From JAGOUN01 sp040389005 (GTDB lineage: Bacteria > Pseudomonadota > Gammaproteobacteria > JAGOUN01): a stretch of DNA of 45,374 bases. The notes beneath the pieces are model-generated. The model had not been told where the DNA came from. It saw nothing but the letters and a program-made list of their open reading frames with translations, and ran no database searches. Numbering within the stretch: the first letter of the stretch is position 1; the number at the start of each line of letters is the position of its first letter. Of this stretch, positions 27,479 to 35,826 are shown piece after piece. The DNA is taken from positions 1 through 45,374 of the forward strand of contig JAZKAS010000030.1 of NCBI GenBank assembly GCA_040389005.1, given 5' to 3'. The position numbers were made by a program, and so were the translations under genes.

Positions 27479-28027
27479 ATGATAGAACGATTTATTTTCG
27501 CAGTGCGCGAAGCGCTTAAACATAAAAGAGAACTTAAGTCGTTGCCCTATGCAAAAAATATTACGTCAATTGATTGGCGAAATTTATATGACTCAGGAAT
27601 TCGTGTGCTCGTTTTGGATTTTGATGGCGTATTAGCAGCGGATAAGCAAAAAAAATTATATGTCGGTGTGGATAAAGTGTTAGAAACCGCGCAAACTATT
27701 TTTGGTGATCATGTTTATATTTTTTCAAATCAACCGACACCGCAACGGCAAGCCTATTTTGCAGAGCACTTCCCGAAGATTCAGTTTTTAGTAGCGAAAC
27801 AAAAGCCGTATCCGGACGGGCTTTTATCGGTGATTGTCAAAGAGCAGGTGAGTCCTGAGAAAGTGGTATTGATTGATGATCGTGTATTAACCGGTGGATT
27901 GGCATCTGTGCTCGCCGGCACGCAATGTATTTTGATTGAGAAGCCATATATGTGTTTTTACAGTAATATGCTGCGAGAAATATTGTTTATAAGCATTCGC
28001 GCAATTGAGCGTTTATGGTTTAGATGA
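27479..28027 (+). CDS. YqeG-like HAD-family phosphatase
   Basis: This protein of 182 residues has the HAD catalytic motif LDFDGVLA near residue 45, then a Ser/Asn motif II (YIFSNQPTP) and a motif IV-type VVLIDDRVLTGG. It resembles the YqeG group of HAD IIIA phosphatases. The substrate is unknown. The ATG at 27479 has AAAGGAT upstream. It follows tusE by 16 bp, so it is probably in the same operon. Its last 15 bases overlap the convergent dnaQ. Confidence 0.82.
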   Translation: MIERFIFAVREALKHKRELKSLPYAKNITSIDWRNLYDSGIRVLVLDFDGVLAADKQKKLYVGVDKVLETAQTIFGDHVYIFSNQPTPQRQAYFAEHFPKIQFLVAKQKPYPDGLLSVIVKEQVSPEKVVLIDDRVLTGGLASVLAGTQCILIEKPYMCFYSNMLREILFISIRAIERLWFR

Positions 28028-28738
28028 TTCGTCTGTGCTCCAAACGCATGCACCTTTCTTTTTCATTTTGGCGAGATATTTTTCGTGCTCTTGTTGCTCT
28101 TCATCAGTGGCCAAGATGACTTGCAAATTGTCATTTGTTGTGATGGTTTCAGCTGAGTGTTTTTGCGGCATGATGGTGCGTTGGGCAGAAGCAGTCGTAA
28201 GATCAAATAAACTATTTTGACCTCCGGTCATGCGTAAGAAAACTTCTGCTAGTAATAAAGCATCCAAGCGTGCACCGTGAAGTTGACGATGCGTGTTGTT
28301 GATTTCATAACGCTTACAAAGGGCGTCGAGCGAATTACGCTGGCCAGCATGGCGTTTGCGTGCCATCACGAGTGTATCGATAATGCCGCAGTATTGGTGA
28401 ATTTTAGAGTAATTTTTGTTGAGCCAGCGATATTCATGATCTAAAAAATTTAAATCGAACGGTGCATTATGAATGATGAGTTCTGCACCTTTAATGTAAT
28501 CTAAAAAATCTTCGGCAATATCAGCGAACACGGGTTTATCGCTTAAAAATTGTGTGCTGATGCCATGAACTTTAAATGCGCCTTCATCGATAGGTCGTTC
28601 GGGGTTGATATAAATGTGCCGATCGTTTTTAGTGAATCGACGATCGATAATTTCAACTGCACCAATTTCAATAATACGATGACCTTCTTCGGGGCGAAGG
28701 CCAGTGGTTTCTGTGTCGAGTATGATTTGTCGTGACAT
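28013..28738 (-). CDS. dnaQ: DNA polymerase III epsilon subunit (3'-5' proofreading)
   Basis: This protein of 241 residues has the exonuclease motifs of DnaQ: Exo I LDTETTG with D8 and E10, Exo II HNAPFDLNFLD, and Exo III HGARLDALLLAEVF. It proofreads for the replicase. The start overlaps the rnhA stop by one base (TAATG), so rnhA and dnaQ are translationally coupled. In E. coli the same two genes are divergent. Confidence 0.98.
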   Translation of the reverse strand: MSRQIILDTETTGLRPEEGHRIIEIGAVEIIDRRFTKNDRHIYINPERPIDEGAFKVHGISTQFLSDKPVFADIAEDFLDYIKGAELIIHNAPFDLNFLDHEYRWLNKNYSKIHQYCGIIDTLVMARKRHAGQRNSLDALCKRYEINNTHRQLHGARLDALLLAEVFLRMTGGQNSLFDLTTASAQRTIMPQKHSAETITTNDNLQVILATDEEQQEHEKYLAKMKKKGACVWSTDESSKP

Positions 28739-29199
28739 TATTTTTCCTGAGAAGGTTGGTGATTGAGTAACAGGGTATCAATGGCGTCATTAGCAAGTTG
28801 ATCGACGCGTTCATTTTCTGGGTGGCCGCTATGGCCTTTGACCCATTGCCACTCCACGGTGTGTATTTGATTGAGCGCATCGAGTATTTGCCACAAATCT
28901 TGGTTTTTGACAGGGGCTTTGCTTGCCGTTTTCCAGCCACGTTTTTTCCAATCTTTCAGCCATTCGGTAATGCCTTGCAGAACATATTTTGAGTCTGAGG
29001 TAAGAATAACCTGGCAAGGCTTGCTGAGTGCTTCTAGCCCCTTGATTGCGGCCATTAATTCCATGCGATTATTTGTGGTTAATTCCTCGCATCCATTGAT
29101 TTCTTTTTGTTGATTGCCGTATCGCAATAGTGCTCCCCAGCCACCGGGGCCAGGATTGCCGCGGCATGCGCCGTCTGTGAAAATGTGTACGATAGACAT
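28738..29199 (-). CDS. rnhA: Ribonuclease HI
   Basis: This 153-residue protein keeps every catalytic residue: D9 (FTDGAC), E47 (RMELMAA), D69 (TSDSKYV), H123 and D133, each one position off the E. coli numbering. It cuts the RNA strand of RNA-DNA hybrids. It is 3 bp after the methyltransferase gene and overlaps dnaQ by one base. Confidence 0.98.
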   Translation of the reverse strand: MSIVHIFTDGACRGNPGPGGWGALLRYGNQQKEINGCEELTTNNRMELMAAIKGLEALSKPCQVILTSDSKYVLQGITEWLKDWKKRGWKTASKAPVKNQDLWQILDALNQIHTVEWQWVKGHSGHPENERVDQLANDAIDTLLLNHQPSQEK

Positions 29200-29202
29200 A
29201 GG

Positions 29203-29931
29203 TTATGGATTTCCTGATCGAGCTGCGCAAGCGCCTTCTAAAGCAATTGAGCGGGATTGTGTTAGGTAAGATTTTAATGGAACTCGTACCACAGGTGTGT
29301 TTGTTTTTCGAGCAATAATCCAATAAGCATTGCATAGAAAAGGTAAGTAAGGCATCACAGTTTTTTCACACAACTGGAAAAATTTTGTTTCAGGTGCGTA
29401 GGCAAGCAGTGAAAAAAAAGATTGTGAGGCGGCGATGTGCAAGCCATTTGCAGTTAATAAATTTTGCGCGCTTGATAAAGAGAGCGGCAAAAAGTGTGAC
29501 TCGTTATTTTGACGGAATAGTGGCGCAAAGCGACTAAAAGGCGATAATGAAAATAGTAAAAGCGAGCCTCTTTGGCTTAAGCATTCAGCAGCTTCTTCGA
29601 GCACTGTGCTAGGTTCTGCGGAAAACTCCAGGACGTGCGGTAGAATAATGAAATCCATTGATTCTTTTGCGTAAGGTAAATCGGTAAAGTGACTGAAATA
29701 GACCTGTGCTTGCGCTTGTGCTTGTGTGTTTTTAAATTGGAACCCAGGATAGTTGCCGCAGGCTAAATGACGATATTGACTTCGACAGCTTTGTAATAAG
29801 GCAATTTGGCGTGGATCACCCAGGAGTAGGGTATTCTCAATCACACTATTAGAAGAAAAGCGTGCAATAAGCTCTTGCTCTATCTTCTCTAAACGTGCGT
29901 GTAACTTGTGAGGAATGTGCTCATAAATCAC
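29203..29931 (-). CDS. yafS: YafS-like SAM-dependent methyltransferase
   Basis: This protein of 242 residues resembles YafS. The class I methyltransferase fold is visible from LPYAKESMDFIILPHVLEFS and the following post-strand segment SLLLFSLSPFSRFAPLF. The glycine-rich SAM motif at the N terminus is weak. In E. coli yafS lies next to rnhA, and that order is kept. E. coli gloB, which sits between mltD and yafS, is absent. Substrate unknown. Confidence 0.82.
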   Translation of the reverse strand: MIYEHIPHKLHARLEKIEQELIARFSSNSVIENTLLLGDPRQIALLQSCRSQYRHLACGNYPGFQFKNTQAQAQAQVYFSHFTDLPYAKESMDFIILPHVLEFSAEPSTVLEEAAECLSQRGSLLLFSLSPFSRFAPLFRQNNESHFLPLSLSSAQNLLTANGLHIAASQSFFSLLAYAPETKFFQLCEKTVMPYLPFLCNAYWIIARKTNTPVVRVPLKSYLTQSRSIALEGACAARSGNP

Positions 29932-30069
29932 GGTTATATTCCTTTTTTATCTTTTTGCAGCATTTAGTGATTGCCAGGATTGCTGTACTTTATGCGTAAG
30001 ATCATTTATATTTCTCGCCCGAATAAGTATATCTGTTTTGAGTGCGGCGCTCAAATCGGGTGAGGAACA

Positions 30070-31692
30070 GTGAACGTGCAGAAAAATGCCAGAACCTGTC
30101 GAGTGATGCATTATCTTAGGACATCTTTGAGCCTATTCGTCGCTATGTCTGTTGTATCTTTGGCGCAGGCTGATTTTCGTGTTGTTTATCCTCATGATCC
30201 TGCCGCTTCTGTTTCGATTCAAAGCGCATCATTGAGTAATGGTGACATCTGGCATGTTTTTCAAACAGAATTTCATTTAGACCATCAAGCTGAGCGCCCT
30301 GAAGTTAAAGAGCAGATTGCGTGGTTCATGGCGCATCGAAAGTATCTTCGCGCCGCTGCTACCAATGCGCGCCCCTATATGTATTATATTGTGACGCAAA
30401 TCAAAAAGCGTAATTTACCGCTTGAATTTGCATTGCTGCCTATTATTGAAAGTGCGTACGATCCTTTTGCTTATTCTACTTCAGGTGCTGCCGGCCTGTG
30501 GCAAATGATGCCGGCGACAGCGACTGATTTCGGCTTAAAGCAAAACTGGTGGTACGACGGACGCCGTGATGTCGTTGCTTCGACGAATGCGGCGCTAGAT
30601 TACTTGGTTTATTTGCAGAATTTTTTTAGTGGTAATTGGATGTTCACTGTGGCGGCGTATCATGCAGGGCAGGGAACGATCCTCAATGCGGTTAAAAAAA
30701 ATGTGGCGAGTGGTGATGCGACTGATTTTTGGTCACTCCCTTTGGGCAAACAAACGCAAATGTATATTCCAAAATTATTGGCGCTGGCTGAAATGATTGC
30801 ACACCCAGAAAAATATCCTTTAGATATGCCGGTGATTCCTGATAAACCTTATTTAACACAAGTTGACGTTGGATCTCAGATTGATTTAGCTAAGGCAGCC
30901 AAATTGTGCGGCTTGTCTTTAAGTGCATTGATGAATCTTAATCCTGGATTTAATCGTTGGGCTACTTCGCCTGATGGTCCTTATTTGATTGTTGTGCCGA
31001 TTCAAAATGAAGTGCAGTTAAGAGAAGGGCTCGCATTATTGCCTCGAAGTAATCGTGTGACGTGGGAACGTTACGATGTTCAATCGGGAGATACTTTGGG
31101 TAAGATCGCCGCAAAATACCATACGACGATGGCAATATTGCAGCAAGTTAATAAATTAGAAGATGCGTTGATCCATGTCGGTGATGTGATTTTTATTCCG
31201 AATTCACAGTCACATTCGTTGCCGACCAGTGTTTCCGCTGAATCACCGATTGCCGCGATGAAGGCAGCGAGCTCCAGCGTTAGAAAGGCTTCTATGGTCG
31301 CCGATAACCCTCCGAAAGTTAAAACGACCGCTGTTGCCCCGGAAGCGGTGACCGTTTACCGTGTGCGTAAAGGAGATACTTTAAGCAGCATTGCTAATAG
31401 TTTAAGCGTTCCTTTAGAAAATCTTCGCGCGTATAATAATTTATCTTCAGATACTTTAAAAATAGGTCAAAAATTAAATATTCCGCCGCAAGTAACCTCA
31501 ACCGATAAGTCGGCAGTAAAAACGCTGCAGAAAGTTCGTTACATTATTCAAAAGAAAGATAGTCTCGGGAAAATTGCACGAGAATTTTCAGTTTCAGTGC
31601 AAGATATTCAGCGTTGGAATTCTTCTGTTACGGAAAAGACAGTTTTACATCCTGGTAAGACATTAGTGATTTATCAACCGACGGTGGAATAG
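30070..31692 (+). CDS. mltD: Membrane-bound lytic murein transglycosylase D with three LysM domains
   Basis: This is a 540-residue protein. A signal peptide ends near AQA at 32-34. The SLT domain has the catalytic glutamate E127 in LLPIIESAYDP, and the following SGAAGLWQMMPATA. Three LysM domains start near residues 334, 430 and 490; E. coli MltD has two. It cleaves peptidoglycan glycan strands. The GTG start at 30070 has GAGG upstream. No lipobox is evident, so it may be soluble in the periplasm. The folD start overlaps its stop as TAGTG. Confidence 0.94.
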   Translation: MNVQKNARTCRVMHYLRTSLSLFVAMSVVSLAQADFRVVYPHDPAASVSIQSASLSNGDIWHVFQTEFHLDHQAERPEVKEQIAWFMAHRKYLRAAATNARPYMYYIVTQIKKRNLPLEFALLPIIESAYDPFAYSTSGAAGLWQMMPATATDFGLKQNWWYDGRRDVVASTNAALDYLVYLQNFFSGNWMFTVAAYHAGQGTILNAVKKNVASGDATDFWSLPLGKQTQMYIPKLLALAEMIAHPEKYPLDMPVIPDKPYLTQVDVGSQIDLAKAAKLCGLSLSALMNLNPGFNRWATSPDGPYLIVVPIQNEVQLREGLALLPRSNRVTWERYDVQSGDTLGKIAAKYHTTMAILQQVNKLEDALIHVGDVIFIPNSQSHSLPTSVSAESPIAAMKAASSSVRKASMVADNPPKVKTTAVAPEAVTVYRVRKGDTLSSIANSLSVPLENLRAYNNLSSDTLKIGQKLNIPPQVTSTDKSAVKTLQKVRYIIQKKDSLGKIAREFSVSVQDIQRWNSSVTEKTVLHPGKTLVIYQPTVE

Positions 31693-32555
31693 TGGTTGCC
31701 AATATTATTGACGGAAAAAAAATTGCAGCAGATGTGCGAAAAGAAATTGCGCGTGATGTTGCTGATATTCAAGTGCTACATGGTCGAGCGCCTGGACTTG
31801 CTGTGGTCATTGTCGGTCATGATCCCGCTTCAGAAGTTTATGTGGCGCATAAGGAAAAGGCTTGTCGTGAAGTGGGAATTCAATCACAAAAATTTGCTTT
31901 GCCTGAGTCGGCAACGCAGAGCGACCTTTTAGAATTAATTGCCCGCTTGAATAATGATATTCATATCGATGGCATTTTATTGCAACTTCCTTTGCCTGCT
32001 CATTTTGATACTGATGTGTTGCTAGAAGCAATTTTGCCCAGCAAAGATGTTGATGGCTTTCACCCTTACAATGTTGGTCGTTTAGCGCAGCGGCGCCCAG
32101 CATTGAGGCCCTGTACGCCTTGGGGGGTGATGCATTTACTTAATCATGTGCAGTGTGATTTTAAAAATGCAGATGCTGTGGTTGTCGGTAGCTCTAATAT
32201 TGTCGGTCGACCCATGGCATTAGAATTATTATTAGCGGGCGCTACGGTGACGGTTTGTCATAGAAATACACGTGATTTAATGAAGCACTTACAATGCGCT
32301 GATATTGTAGTGAGTGCGGTTGGCAAGCCGGAATTTATTAAAGGTCAATGGCTTAAAGAGGGTGCTACGATTATTGATGTTGGCATTACCCGACTAGAAT
32401 CAGGACGATTAGTCGGAGATATTGAATTTGAGTCTGCACAAAAGTGCGCAAAATGGATTACACCGGTGCCGGGCGGCGTTGGGCCAATGACGGTGGCGAT
32501 GTTGTTGAAAAATACGGTGTTGGCTTATCGCGCAAAATCCCCCCGACGAACGTAG
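31692..32555 (+). CDS. folD: Methylenetetrahydrofolate dehydrogenase / cyclohydrolase
   Basis: This protein of 287 residues matches FolD: the catalytic lysine in VYVAHKEKACREVGI, the QLPLPAH segment, the NAD(P) region VVGSSNIVGRP, and the C-terminal TPVPGGVGPMTVAML. It interconverts methylene-, methenyl- and formyl-tetrahydrofolate. The GTG start shares one base with the mltD stop. A repeat element follows directly. Confidence 0.97.
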   Translation: MVANIIDGKKIAADVRKEIARDVADIQVLHGRAPGLAVVIVGHDPASEVYVAHKEKACREVGIQSQKFALPESATQSDLLELIARLNNDIHIDGILLQLPLPAHFDTDVLLEAILPSKDVDGFHPYNVGRLAQRRPALRPCTPWGVMHLLNHVQCDFKNADAVVVGSSNIVGRPMALELLLAGATVTVCHRNTRDLMKHLQCADIVVSAVGKPEFIKGQWLKEGATIIDVGITRLESGRLVGDIEFESAQKCAKWITPVPGGVGPMTVAMLLKNTVLAYRAKSPRRT

Positions 32556-32560
32556 TTCAT

Positions 32561-32750
32561 CGGCCCCCTTTTGCAAAGGGGGCTTTCAGTCGTGATTGTC
32601 ACTAAGTGTTTAAGATCGTATAAATATTTGAATGAATTATTTCATTGCTTTTGTAAGGTATTTTTAATTAAGCGGATGGAAATTACATTACGGCAATAGC
32701 GATTGAAATTGTCCCCTTTGCAAAAGGGGGTGGCTCGCTTGAGAGCGGGG
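32561..32750. repeat. Dispersed inverted-repeat element after folD
   Basis: Two arms are visible: 32561-32602, with CCCCCTTTTGCAAAGGGGG and CTTTCAGTCGTGATTGTCAC, and 32694-32750, with CAATAGCGATTGAAAT and CAAAAGGGGG. Both arms match parts of the element at 35732-35796. The stretch between them is AT-rich and shows nothing else. Confidence 0.65.
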
Positions 32751-32776
32751 GATTTTGAGCTGGGGATTTTAAAATA

Positions 32777-32804
32777 AAAAAAAGGGCCTTTCGGCCCTTT
32801 TTTT
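32777..32804. terminator. Bidirectional rho-independent terminator
   Basis: A perfect 12-bp stem of seven A then GGGCC pairs with GGCCC then seven T, with a TTTC loop. It gives a T run on either strand. It lies 18 bp past the stop of the minus-strand HU gene and could also end folD transcripts. Confidence 0.92.
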
Positions 32805-32821
32805 CAAACAAAACGAAAAGG

Positions 32822-33214
32822 TTATTCAACCATTTCTTTAAGTTTCTTAAGCGCGCGAATTTTAACAACATTGTGAGCAGGTTTTGCTTTAAACATTGTT
32901 TCTTCGCCTGTAAATGGATTAATCCCTTTACGTGCTTTCTTCGCAGGTTTTTTAATAACATTGACCTTCAAAAGACCGGGTAACGTAAACGCACCTGGAC
33001 CGCGTGGTTTGATTGATCCTTCAATCAACGCGCTTAGCTCTTCAAGTACTGCGGTGACTTGTTTTTTGGTCAGTTCAGTCGCTTCAGCAACATGAGCCAA
33101 AATTTGACTTTTGGTTAATGGTTCTTTAATGGTTAAAGCTTTTTTTGCAGGCGCTGCTGCTTTTTTAGTAACGGCTGGTTTAGCGGCTGTCTTCCCTGCT
33201 TTCTTAACTGGCAT
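32822..33214 (-). CDS. HU-family DNA-binding protein with Lys/Ala-rich N terminus
   Basis: This protein of 130 residues has a normal HU/IHF body from about residue 33 (PLTKSQILAHVAEATELTKK) to the end, with the DNA-binding arm seen as INPFTGEETMFKAKPAHNVV. The first ~32 residues are a Lys/Ala/Pro-rich, histone-H1-like tail. Such tailed HU proteins occur in several gammaproteobacteria. It binds and bends DNA in the nucleoid. It is divergent from rplM and ends at a strong terminator. Confidence 0.94.
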   Translation of the reverse strand: MPVKKAGKTAAKPAVTKKAAAPAKKALTIKEPLTKSQILAHVAEATELTKKQVTAVLEELSALIEGSIKPRGPGAFTLPGLLKVNVIKKPAKKARKGINPFTGEETMFKAKPAHNVVKIRALKKLKEMVE

Positions 33215-33414
33215 AATACTATTCCCTCTTAATGGTTAACGAAAAATATGTTTTAAAAAAATACAAAATAACAGCTTAACTGCATAATACAGATGAAAAA
33301 TAACATATTTTTTTAATTAAGCGAACTTTTTTTCTAAAAAACACTGAAATTTTCTGATTAAAACGTGATTTAAGTGCTTTATGGAGCAAATAACTGAAAT
33401 TTTTCTCGTGATGC

Positions 33415-33443
33415 TTGCGTGTTCTGAATGTTTTCTGTAAACT
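33415..33443 (+). promoter_or_regulatory. Candidate promoter of rplM
   Basis: TTGCGT at 33415 and TAAACT at 33438 are 17 bp apart, about 50 bp before the rplM start. The match to the sigma-70 consensus is moderate. Confidence 0.35.
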
Positions 33444-33490
33444 CTCAGGCTCGTTTTTAGAGCGACTTATCTCATTGGAGCAGGAATTTA

Positions 33491-33931
33491 ATGAAAACAT
33501 TTAGTGCAAAAGCACAAGCAGTGAGCCATCAATGGTATGTCGTTGATGCATCTGGGCAGACGTTAGGGCGTCTTGCATCGCAAATCGCAAAATATTTGCG
33601 CGGCAAACACAAACCTGAATATACACCTCATGTGGATACTGGCGATTATATGATCGTTATTAATGCTGAAAAAATAGCAGTAACGGGCAAAAAAATGTCA
33701 GACAAAATTTATTACAGTCATACAGGCTTTCCAGGTGGTTTGAAAACAATCACACTAGAAAAGCTTATGGCAAAAAACCCAATCAAGGTGATGGAACATG
33801 CTATTAAAGGGATGCTTCCGAAGAATCCTTTAGGCAGAGATATGTTTAGAAAGCTGAAGGTTTATGTGGGAAGTGAACATCCTCATAGTGCACAACAGCC
33901 TCAAGTAATTAACTTTCAAGATAAGGTTTAA
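33491..33931 (+). CDS. rplM: 50S ribosomal protein L13
   Basis: This protein of 146 residues matches L13 along its length, including QTLGRLASQIAKYLRGKHKP and HAIKGMLPKNPLGRDMFRKL. GGAGCAGGA precedes the ATG. It is the first gene of the rplM-rpsI pair, 2 bp before rpsI, as in nearly all bacteria. Confidence 0.98.
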   Translation: MKTFSAKAQAVSHQWYVVDASGQTLGRLASQIAKYLRGKHKPEYTPHVDTGDYMIVINAEKIAVTGKKMSDKIYYSHTGFPGGLKTITLEKLMAKNPIKVMEHAIKGMLPKNPLGRDMFRKLKVYVGSEHPHSAQQPQVINFQDKV

Positions 33932-33933
33932 AC

Positions 33934-34383
33934 ATGACGGTACAACAATTTATCGGCACAGGTCGACGTAAAGAATCAGTAGCGCGCGTTTTTTTGCGCC
34001 GAGGCACTGGAAAAATTACGATTAATGGTCGTTCACTAGAAGAGTATTTCGATAGAGGTACATCGCGCATGTTAGTGACTCAACCTTTGATCACTGTAGA
34101 TATGGCAAGTACGTTTGATGTGCTGATTACTGTTAAAGGCGGTGGTAGTACTGGTCAAGCAGGTGCTATTCGTCATGGTCTTTCTCGTGCATTGATGGCT
34201 TATGATGAAGATGGCGTAGTAGCAAAAGATAAAGACGAAGGCGGATCTGAAGGAACTGGTGCGTTGACGTTCCGTAAACGTTTACGTAGTGCTGGTTTTG
34301 TTACGCGTGATCCACGTTGTGTTGAACGTAAAAAGGTTGGTTTACGTAAAGCAAGAAAACGTCCTCAATACTCTAAACGTTAA
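33934..34383 (+). CDS. rpsI: 30S ribosomal protein S9 with an acidic insertion
   Basis: Both ends match S9: GTGRRKESVARVFLR at the start, and the RKKVGLRKARKRPQYSKR tail that reaches into the P site. The protein is 149 residues, 19 more than E. coli S9. The excess lies between YDE and RKRLRSAGF, at about residues 93-113, and is Asp/Glu/Gly-rich (DKDEGGSEGTG). It looks like a surface loop extension. The rest is normal. Confidence 0.97.
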   Translation: MTVQQFIGTGRRKESVARVFLRRGTGKITINGRSLEEYFDRGTSRMLVTQPLITVDMASTFDVLITVKGGGSTGQAGAIRHGLSRALMAYDEDGVVAKDKDEGGSEGTGALTFRKRLRSAGFVTRDPRCVERKKVGLRKARKRPQYSKR

Positions 34384-34400
34384 TCGTAAAATTTTGACGA

Positions 34401-34431
34401 GGTGGATTACGATGAATAAATCTAATCCACC
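34401..34431. repeat. Palindrome with GGTGGATTA/TAATCCACC arms
   Basis: A perfect 9-bp stem with a 13-base loop lies between rpsI and sspA. It has no T run. It resembles the 23577-23611 palindrome. It may be a transcript-stabilising hairpin or a small dispersed repeat. Confidence 0.55.
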
Positions 34432-34468
34432 CTATACAGAGAAGATATAATTCATTTGGGGTAACAAT

Positions 34469-35101
34469 ATGGCAGTAGTTGCAAATAAACGATCAGTAAT
34501 GACGCTATATACAAGCCCAAGTGATCTCAATGGACACCAAGTGAGAATAGTGCTTGCTGAGAAAGGCGTCGCTGTAGACTATGTCCTAGTTAAATCTGAA
34601 GACGCGCCGGAAGTGCTTGCCGAGCTTAATCCTTATGGCACATTACCTACTTTAGTCGATCGCGATTTAGTGTTGTTCAACACACAAGTAGTGATGGAGT
34701 ACTTAGACGAACGTTTTCCACATCCTCCGTTATTGCCTATTTATCCTGTTGCGCGTGCTCGTGCTCGTTTAATGATGTGTCGTATTGAGAAAGAATGGTA
34801 TAGCCTAGGTAATTTCATTCTCGCTAATCCGGATTCTGTAGAGGCGGATGCAGCGAGAGAAAAATTAACTCAAAGTTTGTTAGACGTGGCAAAAATCTTT
34901 GGTGATTCTGCTTATTTCTTGAATGATGAATTTTCTTTGATTGATTGCATGGTTGCGCCGTTGTTATGGCGTCTTGAAAAAATGAAAATTTCATTAGCTT
35001 CTCCAAAAGCTAAACCGATTCAAGCCTACATGAAAAAGATTTTTGAAAGAGAATCGTTTTTAGCGAGTTTGACTGAAAAAGAACATGAATTAAGAGATTA
35101 G
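34469..35101 (+). CDS. sspA: Stringent starvation protein A (GST fold)
   Basis: This is a 210-residue protein with a glutathione-transferase fold: MTLYTSPSDLNGHQVRIVLA and NPYGTLPTLVDRDLVLF in the thioredoxin part, then a helical domain. SspA binds RNA polymerase and changes promoter use in stationary phase and acid stress. The rplM-rpsI-sspA-sspB order is the one in E. coli. Confidence 0.95.
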   Translation: MAVVANKRSVMTLYTSPSDLNGHQVRIVLAEKGVAVDYVLVKSEDAPEVLAELNPYGTLPTLVDRDLVLFNTQVVMEYLDERFPHPPLLPIYPVARARARLMMCRIEKEWYSLGNFILANPDSVEADAAREKLTQSLLDVAKIFGDSAYFLNDEFSLIDCMVAPLLWRLEKMKISLASPKAKPIQAYMKKIFERESFLASLTEKEHELRD

Positions 35102-35140
35102 TTTGGGAGCTTATAGCTCATTTCTTAGCCCCGGTAGGGG

Positions 35141-35214
35141 CGTCATTGCCAGGACTCGAAGCAATTTATCTTTCTCATTTCTTGGATGGATTGCTTCGAG
35201 CACTCGCAATGACG
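35141..35214. repeat. Palindromic repeat element between sspA and sspB
   Basis: The left arm CGTCATTGCCAGGACTCGAA (35141-35165) faces ATTGCTTCGAGCACTCGC (35190-35214), a 25-bp imperfect inverted repeat. It is the same element as the one captured inside pepN. Here it is intergenic. Confidence 0.9.
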
Positions 35215-35295
35215 ACAACAAGGGTTTTAAAAGCTCTATTATAGAAGCGATCCTCTTTGTCGTCGGCCCCTGCATTAAAATCAGGAGATATTTCC

Positions 35296-35718
35296 ATGTT
35301 GCCCATGAAAGGTTACGTCGTCGAAGCTTATTATAAATGGATTGTTGATAGCGGTTTCACTCCTTATCTTTTGATTGATGCAACGGTCGATCATATCGAA
35401 GTACTGATGGAATATGTTCAAGACGGGCAAATTGTTTTGAATATGGCGCCTCAAGCAATTCGTGATCCTGTTTTTCACAAGTCGTATATTTCTTTTCGAA
35501 CACAATTTTCAGGCGCGACATTTTATGTTTATGTGCCGATGATTGCTATTTTATCCATTTATGCTAAAGAAAATGGTGAAGGTAAAGCATTTGATATGGC
35601 TGAGGAAGATTATGATCATCCCATAATGCAACCGATGCCGAGGTCGCATTTTGAAGGTGGTGATGGTGACGGTTCAGGCGGCGGCAAAGGCGCGCCGTTT
35701 TTGAAAGTGGTTAAATAA
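35296..35718 (+). CDS. sspB: ClpXP adaptor SspB
   Basis: This protein of 140 residues has the SspB substrate-binding domain (MEYVQDGQIVLNMAPQAI). A Gly-rich linker leads to the C-terminal ClpX-binding tail LKVVK, which matches the LRVVK end of E. coli SspB. It delivers ssrA-tagged proteins to ClpXP. The ATG at 35296 follows CAGGAGATA. A palindromic repeat separates it from sspA. Confidence 0.94.
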   Translation: MLPMKGYVVEAYYKWIVDSGFTPYLLIDATVDHIEVLMEYVQDGQIVLNMAPQAIRDPVFHKSYISFRTQFSGATFYVYVPMIAILSIYAKENGEGKAFDMAEEDYDHPIMQPMPRSHFEGGDGDGSGGGKGAPFLKVVK

Positions 35719-35731
35719 CTTTAAGTACGTC

Positions 35732-35796
35732 GTGACAATTGCGACTGAAAGCCCCCTTTTACAAAGGAAGGGGGCGATTTCAATCGCTATTGTTAT
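35732..35796. repeat. Dispersed palindromic element after sspB
   Basis: GTGACAATTGCGACTGAAA faces an inverted TTTCAATCGCTATTGTTAT, around a centre of GCCCCCTTTTACAAAGGAAG. Both arms match segments of the element at 32561-32750. Confidence 0.7.
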
Positions 35797-35826
35797 AGCG
35801 TATTTCATGAGCGCCAAATAGAGGGA

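Noticed and set aside
35103..35336. Open frame between sspA and sspB encoding WIASSTRNDDN
   Set aside because: It is only the palindromic repeat read through. It has no ribosome binding site and no family match.
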